From Sesamum alatum (taxonomy: Eukaryota; Streptophyta; Magnoliopsida; Lamiales; Pedaliaceae), in assembly GCA_034509735.1 (NCBI GenBank), contig JACGWO010000002.1:43727702-43791701 (forward strand): a stretch of DNA of 64,000 nt, given 5' to 3'. A model generated the notes under the pieces. It saw only the letters and a program-made list of their open reading frames with translations. It did no database searches and was not told the DNA's origin. Below, piece by piece: positions 43,466-55,299 of this stretch (position 1 is the stretch's first letter; every line of letters begins with the position of its first letter). The translations under genes were made by a program, and so were the position numbers.

Positions 43466-45200
43466 CAACTGTAGGATATTCGTTCATTCTCTAACAAATT
43501 TCAGCAACAAAATGATCTTAATTAGTCAGGTGTGGTTCGATGGTGAGAGGAATGAAGGGGATGTGGTTCGTCGGTGAGAGGACGAGAGGAGATGTTTACT
43601 CGGGTGAGAGAAAGAAATGAGCTTTAGTTTTTTCTTTTGTATTTTTTTTATTACAATAAAAATGTTTTTAAGAAATTTTTTTTTTAAATTTTGTTGAAAT
43701 TATTTTAAATTCAAAAATTTTAAATATTATATTATTTAATAGAATATAATTTATCAAGTCCTATAAAAATTTCAACTTAATTAATAAAAATTGCTTATTT
43801 TTTATTTTAAAATTTTAAAATGTTATAATTTTTTAAAATTTATTTTTGTCAAGTTAAAAAAAATGTGAAAATTTATTTTTTTAGTTCATTTCTAATAATT
43901 ACATTGAAATTGAAATATTTAAAATATTATATTCATTAAAATATAATTTATCATGTAATGAGATAATTTTGTAAATTTAATTAATAATTGGATAGAAATA
44001 AAAGGTTTGCTCATTTATTTATATTTTAAAACTTTAAAATTTTCAACTTCAGAGACAAAAATCTTCGTCTCTGAATTAAAAATAAATTAGCTACAAAACC
44101 ACAAATGAAAATAATAAAAAAAAAAAAAAAAGAAATTCAGACAATCTGAATATCTGACACTATCATTTTATAGTATCATAGAAGAAATAGAGACGGATTG
44201 TGTTGAACCCAAAATTATTTCATGCCAAGGATTTGGAGAGGAATTTTCTTAATAATTTATTAAAAAGAAAAGTTTTGTCTCATTAGACACGGATTTATCT
44301 TTCCATATTTAACTTTTTTGTGTGTGATACCCTGTTTTCTTATAGTATATATGCTTAAAAAATAAAAAATGAGATCCCACAAATAAGTTTAAGAATAGAT
44401 TCTAGTCCCATCAGGCGTGTAAATATTTGTCTTATTTAATATGATAATTATTTATTCCATTTAATATGAATTTATTGTAATATCAGTTTATTGTATTATG
44501 TGTTTATTGACCAAATAGATGTATTTATCCGTTTATTGATATTAACATAATATATAATCGTGGTTTCCAGTAAAAAAGAAAAAAAAAAATTGATACATAG
44601 ATTGACAAAAATATGAATAACATTGTGGGTAGTTAAAATTTAAATCAAAGTTGTATCAACAATAAACTATCCCAATGGGTTAGAAAGCCCATAAAATACT
44701 AACTTTTGAAGAGAGTAGACCCAAACCAATTGGGCTTACACATCGTTCAAAGATGATGGCCTGTCCTGGCCCGAAGCCTCGATTGGAGAGAAGATCTCAT
44801 ATTTCAAATAAACAAATTCAGATTTGAAGTATTCGAATAGAAGGATTTGAAATTATGAATTTTAAATTTTTAATAATAAAATATTTTAATTATTTGAATA
44901 ATTCTAAATTTAAAGAGTTTTAAATTCTTTCATTTTTAATTTTTTGAACTTGTTTTGTTAAAATTCTTTTTCTAAATCCTTTTTTTTATTTGAAATATTT
45001 CTTTCAAAATTCTTCTCTTAAATCCGAATCTTAATCCAAATGCATCGGTAGTTAACATTACTTAGTGTATCCTGGCTAATTGAGTAGCTCTAGAAGCATG
45101 CGTAATAGCTAACAACGAAGGATATGATCTTGCTGTTGTGGGTAATGCAATTATCTGTGGGACCAACAAATAAAATTTGAGTTAGTTTCCTTTACTTTTT
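43466..45200. other. AT-rich intergenic sequence
   Basis: No coding region. A GGTGAGAGxA motif is repeated at 43540-43610. A CTTATAGTATA-like sequence near 44340 might be a decayed CACTA-type end. Otherwise nothing supportable. Confidence 0.3.
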
Positions 45201-46245
45201 TTCTTTTTTTTTTTTTTTTCATAAAAGCGATGACTACCATTAATAAAATTATATCAGAGTATCAAGAGAACGTGACAGAAACTACACACTGAGCAACTAA
45301 ACAATAACCCCCAGAAAAAAACACAAAAACAACAAAAGGTCACAAACTAAAACATAACCAACACTACTGACAGAACACTTAAACAATTGTATCACAAAAT
45401 AGAGAGTGCCCACACCAGTCTAGCATATGGACAATCAAGAAGAATATGTTTAAGAGATTCACAGTAGCATCACAAAATACACAAGTAGAAGAAATTGAAG
45501 CAATTCGTCGAGACAAATTATCAAAAGTTGGTACCGCCTAGAAATAGAATCGCCACATCTGCAAAAGAACTCGATGAGGCACAATAATAGTCCAAAGTCG
45601 CCTCCAAAAATGAGAGTTTCCTACTGCAAGAGAGGGATACTCACGAGAAGAAGATGCAACATTCTGATTTCCAAGACAGGCTGCTGCATTATAAGCACTT
45701 GAAACAGAAAAAACTCCATTCTGAGTAAGCTTCCATACGAGTTGTGGAGCTTCCAGGGCAGTATCATGCTGAATGTCACAGCCAAAGTGAAGAATCTCTC
45801 CAGCTGCAACCATACTACGCCAAGTCATTGATGGCCGAGCTCCAACTAACGCCGCCCAGATGTAGAAAGAGGGTAATATTGGGCCTTTAAAACCCGATTC
45901 AGAAGAGATGTTGGACGATTAAGAAGACGCCAGCCCTGCTTTGCTAATAAAGCTAAGTTAAAAGCCTTCAAATCCCAAAACCCCAAACCCCCTACAGACA
46001 AAGGACAACACATTCTTTTCCAAGCCACCCAATGAACCCTCCTTTCTCCCCGATTATGCCACCAAAAGTTTGCCATAATAGACTCTTAGTCCCCAATTAA
46101 ACAATCCGGGAACTTAAAATAGGACATAGCGTATGTAGGCAATGATTGTAAAACCGCTTTCACTAGAACCCCATTCCCGGCTTGAGAGAGCAACTTCGAA
46201 TTCCACCCGTTTGTTCTATCCCAAAATCTATCTCTAATGATATGA
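45201..46245 (-). mobile_element. L1-type LINE, 3' part (left of CACTA insertion)
   Basis: Minus-strand continuation of the reverse transcriptase C-terminus: IIRDRFWDRTNGWNSKLL, then [32 protein letters not shown] and [21 protein letters not shown] zf-RVT-like tail follows (LTQNGVFSVSSAYNAA and HFWRRLWTIIVPHRVLLQMW), then CVFC. Stop codons and a frame change show decay. The 3' end is a poly(A) tract, seen as the T-run at about 45202-45221. Confidence 0.85.
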
Positions 46246-46920
46246 CACTACAAAAAAAAAAGCGTTGATTGGGACAGTAACAGGAACGGTTTTTTAATTA
46301 TTTGGAACGGTAAATAATTCATTTGAACCTTTTGGACTGCAATTAGGAACGGTTGAGGAACGGGAGAGTATCCGTGGCAATAAGAGGCGATCCTAATTAT
46401 TAGGAACGGTACCGAGACTACCGTTCCTATTGGGGCGTTTGGCACCATTAGGTTCTACCGTTCTGAATTACCTTTGATCGTATAATTTTGATTTTTTTGC
46501 ATTTTGAACACTTTATAAACATTAGGAATGGTAGCATCGAAACTAAATCGCGCGATTAGGAACGGTCTTTAGAACTTTGTTTGGAACAGTCCAATTATGT
46601 TGTAGATAAAATTTAGCATGGTGTTTGGAATACATATAGGAACGGTGTGTTGTAGAGATTATGAACGGTGTTTGCACTCTAACTTTGGAATAAAATTTTG
46701 GACCGGTTTTTGGTATTGTCTTTAGAACGAAAGCCTAACCACAAAAGATTTGATTTTGGAATACAATTAGGCACGGTAGGTTCCGTCTTTAGGAACGATT
46801 GTCGTGTACAGTTGGAATGGTTGTTTCATCAGCATTGGGAACGGTAAGTCTTTTGAAAAAGTCAAATATAGGAACAGTAAGTTGCGAAGACGTACCATCC
46901 ATAGTACCGTTCCTAAATAA
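46246..46920. promoter_or_regulatory. Left subterminal GGAACGGT array, copy II
   Basis: Numerous GGAACGGT/ACCGTTCC copies in both orientations up to 46912, equivalent to 20519-21330 in copy I. Confidence 0.75.
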
Positions 46921-47109
46921 TGAATTATTTTTTTTCATATTAATAGTTTTTTATCATTTAAATATAAATTAAATTAAAAATAATATTTTGATTATATAAT
47001 TAATATTTAAATATGAAAAAAATGCATAATTTAGAAATAAAAATTATATTAAATACGAATATTATCCGATTTGATTACAAAAAGTAAAAAAAAAAAATAC
47101 ATAATTCAT

Positions 47110-48707
47110 TGTTTGTCCCCATCGGCCTCGTCCATCTCGTCAATGTCTGGACGGGTGTGGTCTCTAGGAGGCCGTGACGGGCAGGCGCCGGAGCGACTAG
47201 TCTACATGTCCTTCACCATGCCCATCAGGTCTGCCATCATCTCCTCGAGGCGGCCCAACCGACCCTCCATGTTTGACGAAGGGGCTGGCTCTGGCGCGGG
47301 CGCGGGCGGTGGCGATGGCGAGGTAACGGTCTGGCTGAGCCCCAGGGCCTCAGAACCAAGACCAAATACCCGGCCCTTGTTCTTGCCCCGACGCAAGTGA
47401 GCCACATTTGCTGTTTGGTCTGCGCCACCGAGCCCTCTGATTCGAAAGCAGGATCCTCAGGGGCCTGAGACTGATGATCATTCATCATCTTCTGGAACAT
47501 CTCCTACAAAAATAATTACAATAAATTAAAAAATTTTCAAATATTTTAAAAAATAAATTAGAATGTTTTAATTACAACTTACCGCCACCTCCGCTGCCCT
47601 CGACCCACTCCAGCAGCCGTCGGCCTTCTTCTTGTAGCATCTGGAGAATAACTCCATCTGCTTCACTGGTCGGCCGAGCTGCTCCTCCTGTAAAAATAAA
47701 TGAAAAATAGTTATTACAATTTTAATTTAATAGTAATAAATAATTGAAATAACATTAGATATCTTACCATTTTCCGCTTATGCATACCGACGGAGACAGA
47801 TCCCCCGTGGTACATAGTAGTGGATGCGGCTGGGTTGGCGTTTCGGTTCGCCTTGTTCTTCTCGCACTCCTTCTGGAACTCCGGGGAATCCCAGTACAGG
47901 AGGAGCTGCCGCCACACCTCGTTTGCCAGCCATAGAGGCTTCTGTAGCGACTGTCTGACGAGGACGAACTTCTTCCTCAAGAACTTCCCCACCCAGACAT
48001 GGAAGATCTTGAACATGGACTCATCGTCGGCGTCCCACCAGTACGTCATCTGTATTAAAAAAATATATATAAATATTTTTTAACTTAGATTGTTAAAATA
48101 TTTAAAAGCAAATATTAATTGCTCTTATCTCCAGACTCTCAAACCAGAAATGCTGGTGCTCTGGCGGCACCTTGCGCAAACTGCCCCAAGGATGGGGATA
48201 GTGTCCTCGCACGACCGCATACATGCGCTCGTGGATCTTCCGATCACGACTAAAATTACAAAATAATTAGTAATGTCATAAAAATTTTAATTTAAATTAC
48301 AAAAAAAATTAAAAACATAAATTGTACCTCGCATCGGCGAGTGTGATGTACTGGCACGCGGATGGTGGTGGGAGTGGTGGGGCCGGTGGGGGTGGTGGTG
48401 GTGGGGCAGCTCATGGACGAGCCGGATCGACCGCCGGCGTAGTAGTGGATGGTCCGGGCTGCTGATTCGGTACAGCGGTAGACGCACCGGGCTGCTGATC
48501 CGGCGCAGGTGTTGCGGGTGCCGGATCTGCCGGCGCAGGTGGTGCGGGTGCCTGCTCTGCCGGTGGTGGTGGTGGTCGGAAAACTGCTTTCCCATCCTGG
48601 GAAGCAACACCGGCCGGTGATATAGCCGGTTCGCCGCGACCGCGGCCACGACCACGACCACGGCCATGGCCACCACCTCGAGGTGGAAAATCCCGACCAG
48701 ACATCAT
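47110..48707 (-). pseudogene. CACTA second gene, Transposase_24 type, copy II
   Basis: It opens at 48707 with MMSGRDFPPRGGGHGRGRG, an RG tract followed by a long P/A/Q-rich stretch. A TGA at 48411-48413 replaces the TGG found in copy I. Later exons: CQYITLADAR (about 48330), a block at 48250-48120, MTYWWDADDESMFKIFHVWV (48049 on), MHKRKMVRYL, QLGRPVKQMELFSRCYKKK (about 47660-47610), and the tail with VAQTKQQMWL and KNKGRVFGLGSEALGLSQT. The tail is split by a one-base frameshift near 47395 relative to copy I. In En/Spm such proteins bind subterminal motifs; function here is inferred. Confidence 0.77.
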
Positions 48708-48714
48708 CTAAAAA

Positions 48715-49640
48715 ATACACATAATTATCAATTTATTTCAATAATGAAGATTTTCTAATTTATTTAATATATATGCAAACTAAATACCATAATTTTACCC
48801 TAAAATTGCACTGATTCCTTCAAATTATCATATTTTTAATTATTGAATTTTTTTAAAAATTCAAATTTCCAAATTTTTAAAAAATTAAAAATTTCAGATT
48901 TTTAAAAAATTAAAAATTCCAGATTTTTAAAAAATTTTAAATTCCAGATTTTAAATATTTTAAATTTCCAGATTTTTAAAAAAATTAAAAATTCCAGATT
49001 TTAAATATTTTAAATTTCCATATTTTTAAAAAAAATAAAATTCCAGATTTTAAATATTTTAAATTTTCAGATTTTTTAAAATATTCAAATTTCCAGATTT
49101 TGAAAAAAAAAATCTAATTTCCAGATTTTTAAAAAATTCAAATTTCAGAAAATTAAAAAATTCAAAAATTCAGATTTTTATAAAATTCAAATTTCCAGAT
49201 TATTAAAAAAAGTACAAAATTCCAGAATTTTAAAAATTTCCAAATTTCCATATTTTCCAAATTTTCAGATTTACAGAAATATACCCAAATTACAGAAATA
49301 ATATCCTATATTCCATCATATTTACATATATTCCATCAAATTACAGAAATAATAGCATATATTCCAGATTTTCAAGAAATTTTACAGAAAATTTACAGAA
49401 ATCCCAGAAAATTTACCCAAAATTACAACATAATATCAGTAATCCCAGAAAATTTTATTGAAAATTTACACAAAATTATAACATAATACCAGAAAATTCC
49501 CTAACTATTCAAAAATTACAGATTACTCCCCTAACTATTCAAATTACAGAAATTACATCATGAAAATTACAAATATTACAACATAATTCTTACATGCATT
49601 TTCAGAAAAAAAAATAGAAAAAAAATAAAAGTAGGGTTTT
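48715..49640 (-). repeat. Low-complexity CCAGATTTTTAAAA-rich region, copy II
   Basis: The counterpart of 23041-24170, but built of a different simple unit (TTTCCAGATTTTTAAAAAAT and variants, then TTACAGAAA in the last 350 bases). Position suggests a 5' intron or leader of the second gene. Confidence 0.7.
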
Positions 49641-49649
49641 TGGAAACCC

Positions 49650-49960
49650 TACTTGTTACGACGACGGTGAAGGGATGGCGGCGGCTTGCAGCGGCGACTG
49701 ACGACGGGGTTGTGGGGGGAGGGGGCGCTGACAACGGGGCTGTGGGGGGAGGGGGCGCTGACGATGGGGCTGTGGGGGGACGGGGCGATGGTGGTGGCCG
49801 GCGGCGTCGGTAGGAGAGGCGCTGGTGGTGGCGGCTGGAGGGGGAAACACAGATTGAGGGGGAGAGTGTGAGGGGGGGAGTGAGATTGAGGGGGAAGAGG
49901 GAGAGGCAGAAAATGGGTAAAAATCGGCCAAGGGGTGAATTTATATTAGGATTTTGGAAC
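49650..49960 (-). promoter_or_regulatory. GC-rich leader and TATA region of second gene, copy II
   Basis: Contains three tandem units of about 30 bases (CGGGGCTGTGGGGGGAGGGGGCGCTGACGA, 49714-49800) where copy I has GGCGGAGG repeats. It is followed upstream on the minus strand by a TATA-like TAATATAAATT near 49947 and by ACCGTTCC motifs. The layout is conserved though the sequence is not. Confidence 0.5.
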
Positions 49961-51210
49961 AGTAATATTTTATACTTACCGTTCCTAAGACCAGTCCTAA
50001 ATTGAAAAACGACGTCGTTTTGTTTTTAAAGCGACGACGTTTTACGACATATTACTTATAATAAACTTACTAGGAACGGTCATTTAATATGCCCAGTGTT
50101 ACAGGTACCATTCCTACACTGGAAAACAACGTCGTTTCTTTTCCTGTACATAGTTACCGTTCCTATTTCTACACCGTACCGTTCCTATATGTATTACAAT
50201 GTTTTTGCTATTTTCTTACATAATAAATATAAATTAAGAAAAATACGTTTCGACCACTTATTTTATTAAATAAATGTATACAATTGGATGTTTAAAGATT
50301 TAAAAAATCTGTAATAATTTCCAAAAAATAGACACACGTTCACAATATGAACTATTTTTGTATATTTATGTTTGTTAGTATTTCAGCCTTGTGACTAGCA
50401 TCCTATATTGTTGTACTGCACGGCATAATCAGACCCTTGAAATTCTAATCAGACCGTTAGATACGATATAACACACAAAAGAATACATTATATGTCGTTT
50501 TGAAATATTTCGGTGTGCGGATCTCGAGTTATCGTATCCGGTCAGTATTCATCGTACCAAAAAACAGGTGCATCCTTAAATCCAGGTTACTGATTGGAAA
50601 TCCGACTGTTGGACATCAATTCATATCCATAACCTTGTATGTGTTAAAAAATGGTGTCGATCCGGCTGACGGATGTTGAGATATCGGACAAATTGGTTGG
50701 AGTTGTACAACTAGGAACGGTTACCTAATAGACAAAGTGTTCCCAATACCGTTCCTATTATAAAGAACGATGTCGTTTTAATTCACTCACATATTTACCG
50801 TTCCTATTAAAATCTGGAACGGTCATGTGTAGACTTATTGTTCCAATAGCTGAATTTCCCACCAATTTTTCATTGGGCGCCAAAACGAAATATTGGGCTA
50901 CATTTAGGAACGGTAGTAGGTTTTCACCTACCGTTCCTAATTCAAATTTCCCTAATTTTTTTTAATTAGCCGCCATATTTGAAATATTGTACCTCAAATA
51001 GGAACGGTAGTTACATATTTGTACCGTTCCTAATTCAAATTTCCCTCATTTTTTTTAATTAGCCGCCATATTTGAAATATTGTACCTCAAATAGGAACGG
51101 TAGTCATATATTTGTACCGTTCTTAATTCAAATTTCCCTCATTTTTTTTTTAAATTAGCCGCCATATTTGAAATATTGTACCTCAAATAGGAACGGTCCT
51201 GATAAATTTG
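49960..51210. promoter_or_regulatory. Internal GGAACGGT array with about 91-bp tandem units, copy II
   Basis: Between the genes, AGGAACGGTAG…CTACCGTTCCT inverted pairs recur. Three to four units of about 91 bases at 50900-51195 share CCTCATTTTTTTT, TTAGCCGCCATATTTGAAAT and TGTACCTCAAATAGGAACGG. Confidence 0.78.
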
Positions 51211-51477
51211 AGGCTCCACTTGCTCGGCCTGGGTAATTGAAAATGGACCGAACAATTCGATCGTCGTTGCTCGTGAGATCATCGTTCCGACCGGGTCTGT
51301 TTCGAAGTAGTGCGAGGAGAAAGTCTGATTTCTTCGACAATATAAGCCTCTACAATTGACGCCTCGACTTGTGCTTTGTTTTTCACCTTTTTCTTCAAAT
51401 CGCGTATGAATCTATTCATATGACAATTTATTAAAATGCAAATAATAAGTATATATTTAACAGTATTAATTATTTAA

Positions 51478-52063
51478 TTACCTTTCAAATGGGTACATCC
51501 ACCTGTATTGCACGGGGCCCCCAACGCGCGCCTCATATGAAAGGTGAACAATTAGATGTTCCATTGAGTCGAAAAAGGAAGGAGGAAAAATTTTCTCGAG
51601 ATTGCACATGATGACGGCTACACTATCTTCTAATTCTTTTACCTTGGCCACATTTAGTGTTGTTGAGCATAGGATCTGGAATAGAAGGCCGACTTCCGTC
51701 AAGGCCCCCCACATGTGCTCTGGAAGCATTTCACGGAAAGCAACAGAATCAATTTCTGCATGAAACATGACAATCATGGCTCTTCATGCCGTGCATCCTC
51801 AACTCCTTCAGGTCGACGCAACGGGCCAAGTTAGAGGCATACCCATCAGGAAACCTAAGACAACGAATCCACTCATATATCTTCTTCTTTTGCTCCTTCG
51901 TCAGTGTATATACCGCCTTGGGCATCACGTTCGGTTTCCTTTCGTCCACCTCAAGCTCCGGCCGATTACATATGATCTTCAGATCCTTCCGTGCATTCAG
52001 ATTGTCCTTCGTTTTTCCCTTGATGTCCATCACAGTATTGAATATATTATCGAACACATTCAT
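51478..52063 (-). pseudogene. CACTA transposase DUF4218 part, copy II
   Basis: Frames at 52063-51749 and 51777-51478 cover the end of the Tnp2 core and DUF4218: MNVFDNIFNTVMDIKGKTKD, then KELRMHGMKSHDCHV and the tail ELEDSVAVIMCNLEKIFP. A frame change near 51760-51777 separates them. Upstream LDVIHIEMN carries the second conserved aspartate; the usual K is M. Confidence 0.8.
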
Positions 52064-52263
52064 CTCAATATGTATGACATCAAGATTGTGTCGTATCAGA
52101 TGCGCCCCCAGTATTCAAGCTCCCAGAATATGCTTTTCTTCGTCCACTTATGGTCGACGTCGTAGCCTTCTGGTTCACTCAACGGTGTTCGACAGCAACA
52201 CTAAATGCATCGACACGGGTTCGGATCTGTTCTCCAGTCAGCTCGGACGTGCAACCTTTCTCT

Positions 52264-53448
52264 CTATTTGATTTTTAGTGAAGGCTTGTTCCTGCGATAA
52301 GGATGACCAGGTCGTAGGAATTGCTTGTGGCAGTCAAAATAGCATGCCTTCCGACCGTGCTGTAAATAGAATGCCCGTGTGTCCTCCATACAAACTGGAC
52401 ACCACATAACACCGGCGGTACTCCATCCAGACGCCATACCATAAGCAGGAAGGTCGTTCACTGTCCACATCAATGCGGCATGCATCATGAATGCCTGATT
52501 TGTCGCAGTATCGTGCGTACGTACACCCACATGCCATAAATTCTGCAACTCCTCGATCAACGGCTCCAAGTAAACATCGATAAGACGTTTGGGATTCGAT
52601 GGGCCAGGGATCACCATCGTTAGGAACATATACTCAGACTTCATGCACATTCCTGGTGGGAGATTGTACGGTGTAAGTATCACGGGCCAACATGAGTAAG
52701 TTTTACCATACTGACCGTGCGGTGCAAACCCATCCGTGCACAACCCAGGTCTAACATTCCTCGGTTCAGCTGCAAAATCAGGATACGTCCGGTCAAAATG
52801 CTTCCAAGCCTCTGCATCCGACGGATGACACATGGATCCTTCCTCCGTCTGATAGCTCGCATGCCAAGTCATATGCTCTGTTGTGACCTCCGACGCATAC
52901 AACCTCTGCAACCGAGGGGTAATCGGTAGATACCTAAGAATGACATACGGGGACTTCTTGCGTTTAGGATTTCTATCCCTCGTGGGCTTGTACCTAGCGT
53001 CTCCACAGAACTTGCAATATTCCAAATCAATATCGTTATTCCAGTACAACATGCAACCGTTTTTGCAAGCATCAATCTTCTGAACTGGTAAACCCAATTC
53101 TCTTATCAATTTCTTCGTATTGTAATAATCGGCGGGGAAAGTGTGATCGCGGGGCATTACAGTATCAGCCCACTGGTATAAACCCCCTTCGGCCTTGATA
53201 TTCACCAAAGAGGCAATTGACGCTAACTGAGAGGTGGTGCAGCCATTCCACAAAGGTTGGTCCGCAGCATGAACTACATCAAAAAAAAGGGTCTGACAAG
53301 CCAGACACATAATCATAGGGCCCGTATCGTAATATGAACTAGGACCCACATCAGATGGACAATACCGAGTACTATCATCAATCGGTCCCTCCTGGTTGTA
53401 CGAAGACCAGAATGACGGCCCGACAACATCGAATACCATCCTCTGCAC
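52264..53448 (-). pseudogene. CACTA transposase core (Tnp2/Transposase_21), copy II
   Basis: The longest coding frame in the window, 394 residues. It reads the Cys-rich segment (CKNGCMLYW, CKFCGDARY), then the core GLCTDGFAPHGQYGKTYSCW, MCMKSEYMFLTMVIPGPSNP, LIDVYLEPLIEELQNLW, HDTATNQAF and the zinc-like CPVCMEDTRAFYLQHGRKAC. The first aspartate motif CTDGF is intact. It is separated from the upstream associated domain by a TAG at about 53453 in MDxVQRM, where copy 0 has TGG. Downstream a frameshift follows RNKPSLKIK. As an open frame it could in theory give a partial protein, but a whole transposase cannot be made from it. Confidence 0.83.
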
Positions 53449-53880
53449 CTAATCCATCTGAGCCGCATCACCCCAATGCGAACTACCCTCCTCCTGAACG
53501 GGTGGCGTTTGATGATGCTGCACAGGGGGCGCTGTCAATGCTTCAAAGTATTCCTGCACCCTCTCCTCACCATGCGAAGTCCAATTGTAATACTCTGGCA
53601 TAAACCCTTTCATACACAAATCAAAATTTACCTCGTCTGGTGTTTTGAACCGTTCGTTTTTGTACTTCCGGTAGGGACACTTAATCTTGTCCCCGTCCAT
53701 ATATGCACGCTGAGACTGGGCCCATTGTAAAAATATTGTAACACCATCCTCAAACTCCGGCGTCACACCCAGGACGTCTCGATCATACATCCATTTCCTC
53801 AACTGTCTTAACATGATTGGTCCTACGTATAATTCACAACAACAATTAAATGACGAGAGTAAAATTATATATATATGCAA
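53449..53880 (-). pseudogene. CACTA transposase-associated N-terminal domain, copy II
   Basis: 143-residue frame with KWMYDRDVLGVTPEFEDGVT, AQSQRAYMDGDKIKCPYRKY and DEVNFDLCMKGFMPEYYNWT, typical of the Transpos_assoc domain at the N-terminus of plant CACTA transposases. One zinc-site cysteine is changed (KYKNE where copies 0 and I have KCKNE). It ends at the TAG that splits it from the core. Confidence 0.8.
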
Positions 53881-54054
53881 AAATAATAGAATTTTGCATA
53901 CTTACCTGAGCAAAACACCTATCAATATCAATCCAAAATTCGCGCTCGGTAGTTGATATGTTCAATTTTCCGTATAAAGAATCAAGGGGGGGAGTTACAA
54001 ATACAAAATGAGTTGGAGAGTAAGTATAAGAACAATGACAAAGAAGGGGGACAT

Positions 54055-54716
54055 ATATATAGAAATCATTGGAACGGTCATTGGAATACTATTTGGAACA
54101 CAAAAACTAGCCGTTAAAATATAGCCGTTGTTCCAGCTTTAGGAACGGACTCAAGAGAGGTATCAAGAACGGTAAAGTTACCGTTGTAATATAGCCGTTA
54201 GAGCATATTAGGAATGGTATCAGGCACAACAAAAACGGACCGTTCCTACTTGGAGTACATTTTGGACCGGTACTTGTAACAGAGCTTCACTTACTATATA
54301 CCCGTAATTTGGAACGGTAATTGCATCACATTTTTTCCCATGGCGTAAAAGGGCCTCCAGTAGGACTACATGTTGGAACGGTCAACCAACCGGTCCAAAA
54401 TTGACACGGTCTTTGGAACACATACAGTAACGGTCAGTGTTCCCGGTCCGCCTACCGTTCCAAATCTCACACATGTGAGGTCAAAAATATATCAGGTCCC
54501 CTTTAGGAACGTTTATAGGTGTACAAATTGGCACGCTATATTTAACACTCTAATAGGAACGGTCCGACCGTTCCTATTAATTGTATTTCTATTAGCACGA
54601 CTCTGACGTCATCAACGGTTTACCGTTCCACAACAGTTCCTACAACCGTTCCTACGTGGAACGGTAACAGGAACGGTCGAATCTTACCGTTCCTATTCCC
54701 ACATTTTTTTGTAGTG
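54055..54716. promoter_or_regulatory. Right subterminal GGAACGGT array, copy II
   Basis: Over fifteen GGAACGGT-like words in both orientations between the transposase 5' region and the right tip. Confidence 0.75.
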
Positions 54717-55299
54717 TGAAACAATTGACTTGGACTTCTCCCTGCCACTGCCGGTAACCCCAAATATCTGTCATGGGAACTAACCAACCTAACACCTAAT
54801 CAACTAGTTAAATCCCTCTTCAACTCCTCCCTTATACCCCACTAATCACCACGTTAGACTTTTAAAAAATTTACCTCCTGTCCGGAAGAACGAGAGTAAA
54901 GGTCTAGCACCCGATGAATAATCCCAAGCTAATCCATATTTGCTTCGCAGAACGTGTTGTCCGCGAAAAGCAAATGTGAAACACTTGGCGCTGGAGGAGC
55001 AACAGACATCCCCCGCAACCGCCCTTACATTCCTTCTCCTGTAGTAAAATAGAAAAGGCCTCAACACAAAATAGAAACAAGTACGGGGAGAGTGGATCTC
55101 CTTGACGAATACCAGACTTTGGGTGAATATAAGTAAGTGAGTATGAGACAGTAGTCACAAGCAACATAATTAACTCAACAAAGCGACACTCAAAACCTAA
55201 TCTAAGAAGAACATGTCTAAGAAAAGACCATTCAACTCGATCATAGGCCTTGCTCATATCTAACTTGAGAACCATTTTTACTTCATCATTTCATTTTTA
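54717..55299 (-). mobile_element. L1-type LINE, reverse transcriptase part (right of CACTA insertion)
   Basis: Minus-strand reverse transcriptase: MVLKLDMSKAYDRVEWSFLR, then GIRQGDPLSPYLFLFCVEAF (motifs of the non-LTR RT fingers and palm), a decayed middle, and RYLGLPAVAGRSPSQLFH up to the CACTA border. With one copy of TGA removed, the reading frame continues into the part at 46245 and below. An FADD-type box (catalytic in related RTs) is not clearly readable; the equivalent place reads HICFSRTT out of frame. The 5' side is cut at about 55299 by the next LINE's tail. Confidence 0.87.

Larger units (their letters stand above)
46246..54716 (-). mobile_element. CACTA (En/Spm) element copy II, 8471 bp, perfect TGA target duplication
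   Basis: The left tip is CACTACAAAAAAAAAAGCGT (46246) and the right tip ends CACATTTTTTTGTAGTG (54716). TGA lies at 46243-46245 and 54717-54719. Gene order and orientation equal copy I, but the transposase has lost DUF4216 and part of the preceding linker: DUF4218 is followed, after a short remnant, by the internal motif array at about 51190. The element interrupts a LINE reverse transcriptase. It would need another copy's transposase to move. Confidence 0.93.

Noticed and set aside
50900..51195. Regularly spaced repeats reminiscent of a CRISPR array
   Set aside because: The units are contiguous 91-bp tandem copies inside a plant CACTA element. There is no repeat-spacer alternation and no cas gene.
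51767..52271. Plus-strand frames of 132 and 161 residues
   Set aside because: Antisense shadows of the CACTA transposase in copy II; no domain of their own.
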